Assembly (NCBI GenBank): GCA_024278555.1
Contig: JAJRSX010000208.1
Coordinates: forward strand, 1 to 12,848
Length of the DNA: 12,848 bases
Direction: 5' to 3'
From: a bacterium
GTDB lineage: Bacteria; CG2-30-53-67; CG2-30-70-394
Notes under the pieces: model-generated
Databases searched by the model: none
Seen by the model: only the letters and a program-made list of their open reading frames with translations
What the model was told of the DNA's origin: nothing
Shown here: positions 7,030-12,848 of the stretch, one piece after another
How the letters are laid out: each line of letters opens with the position of its first letter
Position numbering within the stretch: the first letter of the stretch is position 1
Program-made: the position numbers and the translations under genes

Positions 7030-7113
7030 GTAGGAGGGGGTTGCACCCCCGACCCCGCCCGAAGGGCCGGCCGGCGCCGGTAGCGCCGGATCGCGGGTAC
7101 AACCCGCTCCTAC
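7030..7113. repeat. REPIN: two inverted REP arms around a palindromic spacer
   Basis: The left arm GTAGGAGGGGGTTGCACCCCC starts at 7030. The right arm ends at 7113 with CGCGGGTACAACCCGCTCCTAC, which read on the other strand begins GTAGGAGCGGGTTGTACCCG. Each arm is itself a hairpin, and the spacer contains GCCGGCCGGCGCCGG. GTAGGAGCGGG is the typical REP head of gammaproteobacteria such as Pseudomonas. REP elements are mobilised by RAYT (TnpA_REP) transposases; none is encoded in this window. Confidence 0.88.
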
Positions 7114-7118
7114 CGGGG

Positions 7119-7174
7119 TACGTCGAGGAGCCGGCTGCGCACGCAGGCCGAAGATGGCGTGCCTGACGCCGCCG
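7119..7174 (+). repeat. Diverged copy of the ~50-bp intergenic repeat
   Basis: The sequence follows the same order as 2568-2624 (TACGTCGAGGA, a G/C-rich palindromic centre, GCCGAAGATGGCGTGC, then GCCGCCG), with several substitutions in the middle. It follows the REPIN directly, and its outer end runs into the stop codon of the minus-strand ABC exporter gene (7175-7177). Confidence 0.8.
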
Positions 7175-8938
7175 TCACTCGCCGAACTGGATCTGGTAGA
7201 GGTGGCGATACAACCCGTCGTGGGCAAGGAGCTCCGCGTGGCTCCCCTCCTCCACGATCCGCCCCGCCTCCAGGACGTAGATGCGGTCCGCCGACTGGAC
7301 GGTGGAGAGGCGGTGGGCGATGACGAAGGTGGTGCGCCCCTGCATCAGGTGGGTGAGGGCCTCCTGGACCAGGGCCTCGCTCTCCGTGTCCAGCGCCGAG
7401 GTCGCCTCGTCAAGGATCAGGATCGGGGCGTCCTTGAGGATCGCGCGGGCGATGGAGAGGCGCTGCTTCTGGCCGCCGGAGAGACGCACCCCCTGCTCCC
7501 CCACCACCGTGTCGTACCCCTCGGGCAGCTCCGCAACAAAGGTGTGGGCGTTCGCCGCCCTCGCCGCCGCCACGATCTCCGTCTCGCTCGCCCCGGGGCG
7601 GCCGTAGGCGATGTTGTCGCGCACGGTGGTGTTGAAGAGGAAGGTGTCCTGTCCCACCAGGGCGATCTGACGGCGCAGGGAGTGGAGGGTGACGTCGCGG
7701 ATGTCGATGCCGTCGATGGTGATCGCCCCCTCCTCCACCTCGTAGAAGCGGGGGATCAGGTGGACGAGGGTGGTCTTGCCGCCACCCGACGGGCCGACGA
7801 AGGCGACGGTCTCGCCGGCCCGGGCGGTGACCTCCACGTCGCGCAGGATCCACTCCGCCTCGTAGCGGAAGGAGACCCGCTCGAAGCGCACCTCGCGGGA
7901 GAAGGGGGCGAGCTCCGTCGCCCCGGGCCGGTCGCGGATCCCCGGCTCCTCGTCGAGGAGGTGAAAGATGCGCGCCGCCGCCGCCAGCCCCTCCTGGATC
8001 CCCACGTGGAGGTTGCCGAGCTTGCGGATCGGCTGATACGACATGATCAGGGCGGTGAGGAAGGAGAAGAATGTCCCCGGGGTGAGCTCGCCGGCGATCA
8101 CCCGGGTGCCGCCGTAGTAGACCGCCGCCACCGCCCCCACCGCGACGATCATCTCCACCGTGGGCGAGGTGAAGGCGCGCGCCTGGGTCTTCTTCATCAG
8201 CTTGCGAAAGTAGAGGTGGTTGTGCTCCCCAAACCGCTCCCGCGCCCGCGCCTCGGCGGTGAAGGCCTGGATCACCCGGTGGCCTGCCAGGGACTCGGTG
8301 AGAAAGTCGGTGAGGTCGGCCACCGCCTCCTGGGAGAGGCGGGAGATCCGCTTCATTCGCCGGCCGAAGTAACGGATCGGCCCGAGGGCCACCGGGGTCA
8401 CCCCGAGGGCGATGAGGGCTAGCCGCCAGTCGCGGTAGACCACCACCCCGAGGAGGGTGATGAGGGTGATCGAGTCGGAGAGGAGCGAGGTGAAGGAGGT
8501 GTCGATCGTCTCCTTCAAGACGGTGACGTCGTTGAGGGTGCGGGAGACGAGGTTGCCGGTGGGGTGGGTCTCGTAGAAGCGCAGGTCCATCTCCTGGAGG
8601 TGGTCGTAGACCTCGCCCCGTAGGTCACGGATCACCCCCTGGCCGATGTACCCCATGAGGTACTGCTGACCGTAGTAAAAGAGCCCCTTGAGGAAGAAGG
8701 TGGCGAGGATCGCCCCGGGGATCACCTTGAGCATGAAGCGATCGCCGTGGATGAAGACGTCGTCGAGGACATTCTTGATGAGCAGGGCAAAGGCACCGGT
8801 AAAGGCGGCGACGCCCAACATGCAGAGCCCGGCGGCCACCATGCGCGGGATGTACGGCCGCAGGTAGCCCATGACGCGGCGAAAGTCGCCGAACCCGGTC
8901 GCCCCCTCTCCACCCCTTGCCGGAGTCCCACCGTTCAT
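7175..8938 (-). CDS. msbA: MsbA-like lipid exporter, ABC half-transporter
   Basis: Inner-membrane protein of 587 aa, the full length of the MsbA family, with a fused membrane domain and ATPase that works as a homodimer. The membrane domain covers about residues 20-320 with six helices. The ATPase carries every expected motif: Walker A GPSGGGKTT (382-390), Q-loop Q430 (LVGQD), signature LSGGQ (486-490), Walker B ILILDE (506-511), D-loop SALD and switch H542 (IAHRLS). MsbA flips lipid A-core or related lipid-linked glycans to the periplasmic side at the cost of ATP. The ATG overlaps the stop of the small upstream ORF as ATGA, so translation is probably coupled. Being downstream of sugar ketoisomerases, it may be dedicated to a modified surface glycan, and a general multidrug exporter cannot be excluded. 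Confidence 0.88.
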   Translation of the reverse strand: MNGGTPARGGEGATGFGDFRRVMGYLRPYIPRMVAAGLCMLGVAAFTGAFALLIKNVLDDVFIHGDRFMLKVIPGAILATFFLKGLFYYGQQYLMGYIGQGVIRDLRGEVYDHLQEMDLRFYETHPTGNLVSRTLNDVTVLKETIDTSFTSLLSDSITLITLLGVVVYRDWRLALIALGVTPVALGPIRYFGRRMKRISRLSQEAVADLTDFLTESLAGHRVIQAFTAEARARERFGEHNHLYFRKLMKKTQARAFTSPTVEMIVAVGAVAAVYYGGTRVIAGELTPGTFFSFLTALIMSYQPIRKLGNLHVGIQEGLAAAARIFHLLDEEPGIRDRPGATELAPFSREVRFERVSFRYEAEWILRDVEVTARAGETVAFVGPSGGGKTTLVHLIPRFYEVEEGAITIDGIDIRDVTLHSLRRQIALVGQDTFLFNTTVRDNIAYGRPGASETEIVAAARAANAHTFVAELPEGYDTVVGEQGVRLSGGQKQRLSIARAILKDAPILILDEATSALDTESEALVQEALTHLMQGRTTFVIAHRLSTVQSADRIYVLEAGRIVEEGSHAELLAHDGLYRHLYQIQFGE

Positions 8939-9030
8939 CCGCCGGCGACCTCCGTCAGGGTCTTGCGCAGCGCCGTCGCCACCCGCGCCACCTCCCGGGA
9001 GGGCACCATGAGGGGGATCGTCTCGCCCAT
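8935..9030 (-). CDS. 31-aa ORF coupled to msbA; possible aminotransferase-tail remnant
   Basis: A short reading frame begins at ATG 9030 just after GGGAGGGGTA and ends in TGA that overlaps the exporter start (ATGA). The product contains IPLMVPSREVARVATALRKTL. This reminds me of the C-terminal end of DegT/DnrJ/EryC1 sugar aminotransferases, which often finish with a Pro-Leu strand followed by an E/D-x-V-x-x-V-x-x-A-(L/I)-R helix. Such an enzyme (FdtB/QdtB) normally follows the cupin ketoisomerase, exactly here. The same frame stays open upstream to about 9135, but that part is antisense-like and overlaps the cupin. So this is either a deletion scar or a small leader ORF that hands ribosomes to msbA. 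The homology is a weak, by-eye impression. Confidence 0.35.
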   Translation of the reverse strand: MGETIPLMVPSREVARVATALRKTLTEVAGG

Positions 9031-9070
9031 TACCCCTCCCAGGCGCACTCGATCGATCGCCCTGCGCGCC

Positions 9071-9514
9071 TCACCCTCTCGCCTCGCGCTCGCGCACCGC
9101 GGCGAGGAAGGCCTCGTAGGTGGTGAGGTAGTCATCGGGGTCGTAGCGCAGCGACGCCAAGAACATGCACACGGCGCCGCCGCTGAAGTTGTTCAGAGTA
9201 CGCCAGTGGAGCGGCGGCACGTAGAGCCCCTCGTCGCTGGCGTTGAGGGTAAAGGTCGACCGCCGGGCGCCGTTGTCCACCACCACGTCGAAGGCGCCGC
9301 TGATGGCGATGATCACCTGCTCCAGGTCGCGGTGGGCGTGCTCGCCGCGCACCGTCTCCTTCACCACCTCATAGAGGTAGTAGATTCGCTCGATGGCGAA
9401 GGGAATGTGGTTGTTCCCCTCCACAAAGGTGAGGCTGCCACGGTCATCGGAGAACTTCGGCAGGTGGATGATGTGCGGGCGGGACCACTCGGGTCCGCGA
9501 TCAAACGCAGCCAT
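9071..9514 (-). CDS. FdtA/QdtA-type sugar 3,4-ketoisomerase (cupin), copy 1
   Basis: Cytoplasmic single-domain cupin of 147 aa in the WxcM-like/FdtA family. These enzymes convert dTDP-4-keto-6-deoxyglucose into the 3-keto sugar, which an aminotransferase then turns into a 3-amino sugar for O-antigens or S-layer glycans. Family marks are RGSLTFVEG (25-33), IPFAIERIYYLYEV, RGEHAHRDLEQ (56-66; H59 and H61 are the HxH pair used in catalysis) and YVPPLHWRTLNNFSGGAV. AGGAGG sits five bases before ATG 9514. It lies 62 bases downstream of a close paralogue, with about 60-65% identity by eye. Which epimer it makes (FdtA against QdtA) cannot be read from the sequence. No complete aminotransferase is present next to it. 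Confidence 0.9.
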   Translation of the reverse strand: MAAFDRGPEWSRPHIIHLPKFSDDRGSLTFVEGNNHIPFAIERIYYLYEVVKETVRGEHAHRDLEQVIIAISGAFDVVVDNGARRSTFTLNASDEGLYVPPLHWRTLNNFSGGAVCMFLASLRYDPDDYLTTYEAFLAAVREREARG

Positions 9515-9576
9515 AAGGGCCTCCTATCCGCCACAGTCCACCAGCACGGGGCCACCGTGGCAAGGGTGGCCGCGGC

Positions 9577-10035
9577 TCAGCCGTGCGGTGCGGGGGGCGG
9601 GCCGCCCCGGCGCTGCATCTCGGCGAAGAGGTCGTCGTAGGTAGGGAGGTAGTCGTCCTGGTCGTAGGGCATCGAGGCGAGGACCAGGGCGGCGGCCGCA
9701 CCGCTGAAGTTGTTCAGGGTCCCCCAGTGGAGCGGCGGCATGTACAGCCCCTCGTCGCAGGCGTTGAGGGAGAAGGTCCACTGGCGTTCACCGTCAAAGA
9801 CCACCACGTCGAAGGCGCCGTTGATGGCGATGATGAACTGCTCCAGATCGCGGTGGGCGTGCTCGCCGCGGATTGTCTGCTTCTTCACCTCGCTCAACAC
9901 AAAAATACGGGCGATGGAGAAGGGGATCTGGTTCCCCCCCTCGATGTAGGTAAGGCTGGCACCCCGGCCGCCGTGCTTCGGGAGGGAGATGATGTGGGGC
10001 TGCGACCACCTCCGGTCGCCGGGATGGGTCACCAT
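9577..10035 (-). CDS. FdtA/QdtA-type sugar 3,4-ketoisomerase (cupin), copy 2
   Basis: Protein of 152 aa, first gene of the minus-strand set that ends with the exporter. It has the same architecture as the next gene: ASLTYIEGGNQIPFSIARIF, RGEHAHRDLEQ (56-66, H59 and H61 kept) and YMPPLHWGTLNNFSG. Changes cluster at the surface: the DDRG turn near residue 25 is replaced by GRGA, and the C-terminus gains a GGPPPAPHG tail. Both copies keep the catalytic HxH, so neither looks dead. GGAG lies nine bases before ATG 10035. The tandem order suggests gene duplication followed by divergence, perhaps to a different nucleotide sugar or to a heteromer, since family members are dimers. Both last points are inference. 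Confidence 0.9.
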   Translation of the reverse strand: MVTHPGDRRWSQPHIISLPKHGGRGASLTYIEGGNQIPFSIARIFVLSEVKKQTIRGEHAHRDLEQFIIAINGAFDVVVFDGERQWTFSLNACDEGLYMPPLHWGTLNNFSGAAAALVLASMPYDQDDYLPTYDDLFAEMQRRGGPPPAPHG

Positions 10036-10169
10036 GGGCGTCTACTCCAGCAGGGGAGGGGAACGAAGACAAGGGTGAAGCGCCGCGCCGTGTATGTCGC
10101 TCTTCACCATGACAAGATCGCCACCCGATGCCCACCCTGCCGGTCGTGGTGTCGGCCGCCCCCAACGAC

Positions 10170-11173
10170 ATGAGCCTCCGCCTGCTAATGGTCTGCGCCG
10201 ACCCCCGGCTCCCCTCCTCGCGGATCCGGATGGTGCAGATGGTGCCGTGGCTCCAGCGGCTCGGGATCGACAGCGACGACCGCCTCTACCCCCACTCCCT
10301 CGCCGACCGCCTCGCCCTGCGCCGCAGCCTCCGGCGCTACGACGCCGTTGTTCTCCAGAAGAAGCTCCTCACCGCCACCGACACCCTCCTGTGGAGCCGT
10401 ATTGGCCGCCCCCTGATCTTCGACTTCGACGACGCCATCCCCTTCCGCCAGGAGGCCCACCGCGGCAGCCACTGCTCCGCCACCCGCGCCCGCCGCTTCG
10501 CGCGCACCCTGCGCCGCGCCGACGCCGTCTTCGCCGGCAACCGCTACCTCGCCTCCCTGTGTGAGGAGGCCCACAAACCGTACTCATCTCCCCGTCGCCG
10601 GTACCGTACCCGGTGCCTAGCCGTGCCGACCGCCCGGACAACCCGGTGGCCTGCATCGGCTGGGTCGGCGGCCAGGGCAACCTCGCCTCCCTGGCCGCCA
10701 TCGGACCCATCCTCCAGCGCCTCGCCGAACGGCGCCGCTTCCGCTTTACCGTGGTCTCCGACGGCCGCTTCGAGCTCGACGGCGTCGAGGTGGTGAATAT
10801 CCCGTGGAGCCTAGAGCGCCAGGAGGAGGAGATCGCCCGCTTCGACATCGGCGTCATGCCCCTGGAGGAGGCGACGCCGTGGAGCCACGGCAAGTGTTCC
10901 TACAAGCTCCTCCAGTACATGGCCGCCGGGGTCGCCCCGGTGGCCTCGCCGGTGGGGATGAACACCGAGGTCGTCGAAGACGGCGTCAACGGCCTCCTCG
11001 CCGGTGACCCGCAGGCGTGGGAGCTGTGTCTAACGCGACTCCTCGACGACGCCCCCCTGCGCCTCCGCCTCGGCGTGGCCGGCCAGCGAACCGTGGCCGA
11101 GGGGTACACCTACCCGGTGATCGCCGAACGGTGGTGCGACTTCCTCCAGGCCACCTTCAACGTCCACCCGTGA
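10170..11173 (+). pseudogene. GT4-family glycosyltransferase, frameshifted
   Basis: Two overlapping frames together make one glycosyltransferase of about 335 residues with the GT-B fold. The first half, from ATG 10170, runs RLLMVCADPRLPSSRIRMVQ, YDAVVLQKKLL, PLIFDFDDAIPF and ADAVFAGNRYLASLCEEAHK. The second half continues in the next frame with VLISPSPVPYPVPS, CIGWVGGQGNLASL, FDIGVMPLEEATPWSHGKCSYKLLQYMAAG (the donor-binding region) and GMNTEVVEDGVNGLLAGD. The switch falls at about 10577-10580: one missing base, for example a C in AAACC(C)GTA, restores a continuous protein. So the gene is either a recent pseudogene or the base was lost in sequencing or assembly. It may alternatively be split into two peptides, since a GTG at 10613 can start the second half. 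No clear ribosome-binding site precedes 10170 or the alternative ATG at 10128. Confidence 0.82.
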
Positions 11174-11455
11174 TGGACATTGAGAGAGCCCTCGGCTTTC
11201 AGCGATCAGCGACGCCAGGAATGCGGGTGCAAGGATAGGAGCACGCGCGACCCGCCATTGCCGTCTATTTCGCATACGGCAGAGGTGACGCTGGGTGCCG
11301 CCAGAGGCGGATAAAGCGAGCAAGAGGTGCGGAAAATGGGGCGATGCATGCCTTAAAACTCACTCGTTTTACAGTGGCATACCTCTTCATCTATGTGCGA
11401 ATACGCTCTTTCAGACTGCACAACGAGAGGCAATAAAGATTACCGCCACAGCCTT
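11174..11455. other. Transition zone between GC-rich and AT-rich sequence
   Basis: This 282-bp gap has no gene I can support. Base composition drops to AT-rich by about 11340-11400, and the region marks the left border of the acquired segment. A weak AAAAC-TCACTC-GTTTT hairpin lies at 11355-11370, but it is too small to call a terminator. I see no IS end or direct repeat here. Confidence 0.4.
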
Positions 11456-12535
11456 TCATGAGAGACACGAACGTATGGCTTGGAGAATTTCCTCCACAGC
11501 GATAGTCGACACCGGATGGTCCTTGTCCTTAGTAAGAACCTGCATTGCCTTTGAATAACCTGGGCCCCAAACCTTCCTGTTAACAAATTTTCCGTGCATA
11601 TCATGTCCATAGAGACACACCAGCGGTATTTTAAACGCAGCACAAATATGTACAATTGATGTATCTGGAGAAACTACAACATCCGCCAATCGAACTATTT
11701 CAACCGCACTGGCAATAGAACCAAATGGATTGATGTTAGTACCTTCAATATTAAGTTTTGAAATCCTATCAGGAACACCGATGAATATTATAATCGCATC
11801 TTTCGATATCGATTTTATCCCAGAAACAAGCAGTTCAATCTGCGCTAACGATAGATCGCGACGAACGCCGGAAGAATATGGATTAATGACAACCATGTTA
11901 GCTCCACGCAAAGAGTTAACATAGCCTTTAACCATCGCCTTTACATCTTCTGAAATATATATATCGTAATCCAAACTGAAATCTTTAATTTCAAGACTCT
12001 TAAGAAGCATACTATAACGTGTTGTTACATGCTCTTCATAACCGCAAAAATCAATGGACTTGTTGTAGATATTAAATCGACCCTTATTAAACCCAACGAC
12101 ATTACGGGCATTGACAGCTTTAAGAAATCGCAAATGAAAGAGCGACATCTTATCTCCCATATCAACTATAAGATCATAATGCTGTTTCGCCATCTGCCTC
12201 GCCATCACCAGTTTTAGATTGCGATCAACGGGGGCGATGTATGCATGGTTGACATATGGATTATGTTCAATAATACAATAATTTTTCTCACCAGCGAGCA
12301 CGTCGACGACATACCCAGCACGATGAAATTCGCGAAACAGCAATGTCGAAACTACCATGTCGCCTATTTTGTCATCGTCGCGCAATAGCAGTATGCGCCT
12401 GATAGCGCCTAAATCGAAAATTGCCGACCTTCTATAGTCCAACACTAATCTGGCAAGATTTATGCGCAGATCTTTCATGAAATAGTTACGACGGCGGTTC
12501 CACTCGCGGAATTTTGCGAACCTCTTTTTCTTCAT
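11456..12535 (-). CDS. GT9-family glycosyltransferase (heptosyltransferase-type)
   Basis: Cytoplasmic glycosyltransferase of 359 aa, related to ADP-heptose:LPS heptosyltransferases. It has the expected N-terminal IRRILLLRDDDKIGDMVVSTLLFRE (family form: R-x-D-x-x-GD-x-x-x-T-P), YDLIVDMGDKMSLFHLRFL and NVVGFNKGR. Further on come VVINPYSSGVRRDLS and the donor-site motif VVVSPDTSIVHICAAFKIPLVCLYG. Such enzymes add heptose or another sugar to LPS core or surface glycans. ATG 12535 follows GGAG at nine bases; an in-frame ATG at 12565 has no site. Codon use is AT-rich (many AAA, ATA, TTA and GAT), unlike every other gene here, so recent horizontal transfer is likely. It is convergent with the frameshifted GT4 gene and bounded upstream by a MITE-like element. 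Confidence 0.85.
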   Translation of the reverse strand: MKKKRFAKFREWNRRRNYFMKDLRINLARLVLDYRRSAIFDLGAIRRILLLRDDDKIGDMVVSTLLFREFHRAGYVVDVLAGEKNYCIIEHNPYVNHAYIAPVDRNLKLVMARQMAKQHYDLIVDMGDKMSLFHLRFLKAVNARNVVGFNKGRFNIYNKSIDFCGYEEHVTTRYSMLLKSLEIKDFSLDYDIYISEDVKAMVKGYVNSLRGANMVVINPYSSGVRRDLSLAQIELLVSGIKSISKDAIIIFIGVPDRISKLNIEGTNINPFGSIASAVEIVRLADVVVSPDTSIVHICAAFKIPLVCLYGHDMHGKFVNRKVWGPGYSKAMQVLTKDKDHPVSTIAVEEILQAIRSCLS

Positions 12536-12569
12536 CCTGCAATCTCCAGGACCTTTGGCTCCCAAGCTG

Positions 12570-12722
12570 CCCTAGCAGGCTGTTGAAAAAGTCCTCAGGA
12601 TGCCGATTTCTGGGAAATTTCGAAACGTGCCTTCATCGTAAGTAATTGATAATTCGTTCTTGTCGTTGCCAGATACACAGGTTCAGGGTGCTTCCGGAGA
12701 GTTTTTCAACAGCCTGTTAGGG
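12570..12722. mobile_element. 153-bp MITE-like element with IS-type terminal repeats
   Basis: The ends are near-perfect inverted repeats: CCCTAGCAGGCTGTTGAAAA from 12570, and its complement TTTTCAACAGCCTGTTAGGG ending at 12722, with one mismatch over 21 bp. AGGCTGTTGAAAAA ends are typical of several DDE-transposase IS groups, and I cannot name the family with confidence. The interior is non-coding and AT-rich. With no transposase it must be a deletion derivative moved in trans. No target duplication is obvious, and a TA at both edges (12573-12574 and 12718-12719) is the only shared candidate. Confidence 0.8.
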
Positions 12723-12774
12723 TACGGTTCAATCCTCGGAGGAAGCGCCGCGCGTCGCCTGTAATCTGCGCTGA

Positions 12775-12848
12775 GTGCGCCACATCTCCCACAACTTCGC
12801 CTCCCGCAAGCAGACGTACCACGCGGTGGAGCAGGCGATCATGAAGCC
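12775..12848 (+). CDS. Partial GC-rich reading frame at the right edge, unknown product
   Basis: From GTG 12775 the frame reads RHISHNFASRKQTYHAVEQAIMK to the window end. Every third codon position is G or C, which marks real coding sequence in this genome. An in-frame TGA sits immediately before the GTG, and no ribosome-binding site is well placed (GGAGGA at 12738-12743 is about 31 bases away). So either the gene starts here weakly, or its 5' end was lost next to the MITE. I do not recognise the peptide. Confidence 0.45.
   Translation, partial: MRHISHNFASRKQTYHAVEQAIMK

Noticed and set aside
7154-8422. 422-codon plus-strand frame opposite the ABC exporter
   Set aside because: It is an antisense shadow of a gene with all ABC motifs.
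10074-10108. GGTGAAG/CTTCACC inverted repeat in the divergent cupin-GT4 space
   Set aside because: Arms of 7 bp with a 21-base loop are expected by chance in such sequence, and no promoter is clearly tied to it.
11355-11370. AAAAC/GTTTT hairpin as terminator
   Set aside because: A 5-bp A/T stem is too weak and has no flanking T-run of use.

Overview
The window is GC-rich apart from one AT-rich segment near its right end. It encodes outer-membrane beta-barrel proteins, an MsbA-type lipid flippase and sugar-nucleotide and glycosyltransferase genes, so it comes from a Gram-negative bacterium. REP-type repeats, Sec signal peptides on the barrel proteins and an alginate-export-like porin fit a high-GC proteobacterium. 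The sequence does not fix the genus.

Layout. (1) 1-2323: a DarA-like flavodoxin-fold protein, a C-rich pyrimidine leader, and an alginate-export-type porin closed by a strong intrinsic terminator. (2) 2331-2628: a gene-free stretch packed with REP-like half elements and inverted copies of a ~50-bp intergenic repeat. (3) 2629-6080, minus strand: a CheY/HD-GYP response regulator (predicted c-di-GMP phosphodiesterase), then a coupled pair made of a secreted beta-propeller protein with a C-terminal sorting-type tail and a UPF0104/flippase-like membrane protein. (4) 6236-6931: a divergent small outer-membrane barrel protein, followed by a REPIN and another copy of the ~50-bp repeat. (5) 10035 down to 7175, minus strand: two tandem FdtA/QdtA-type sugar ketoisomerases (cupins), a 31-codon ORF that may be an aminotransferase remnant, and an MsbA-like ABC exporter. 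(6) 10170-11173: a divergent GT4 glycosyltransferase broken by a one-base frameshift. (7) 11230-12722: an AT-rich, probably acquired segment with a GT9 (heptosyltransferase-type) gene on the minus strand, and a 153-bp MITE-like element. A partial GC-rich reading frame runs off the right edge.

Regions 5-7 look like part of a surface-glycan (LPS or O-antigen-like) locus under rearrangement. Cupin ketoisomerases make 3-keto deoxysugar nucleotides that an aminotransferase would normally use, GT4 and GT9 enzymes assemble glycan, and an MsbA-like exporter flips lipid-linked product. No complete partner aminotransferase is present, and one glycosyltransferase is disrupted. I found no CRISPR array, rRNA, tRNA or phage module. 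The less ordinary items are the propeller/flippase pair with the sorting-type tail, the duplicated cupins next to a possible aminotransferase scar, and the repeat family that sits exactly at gene ends.
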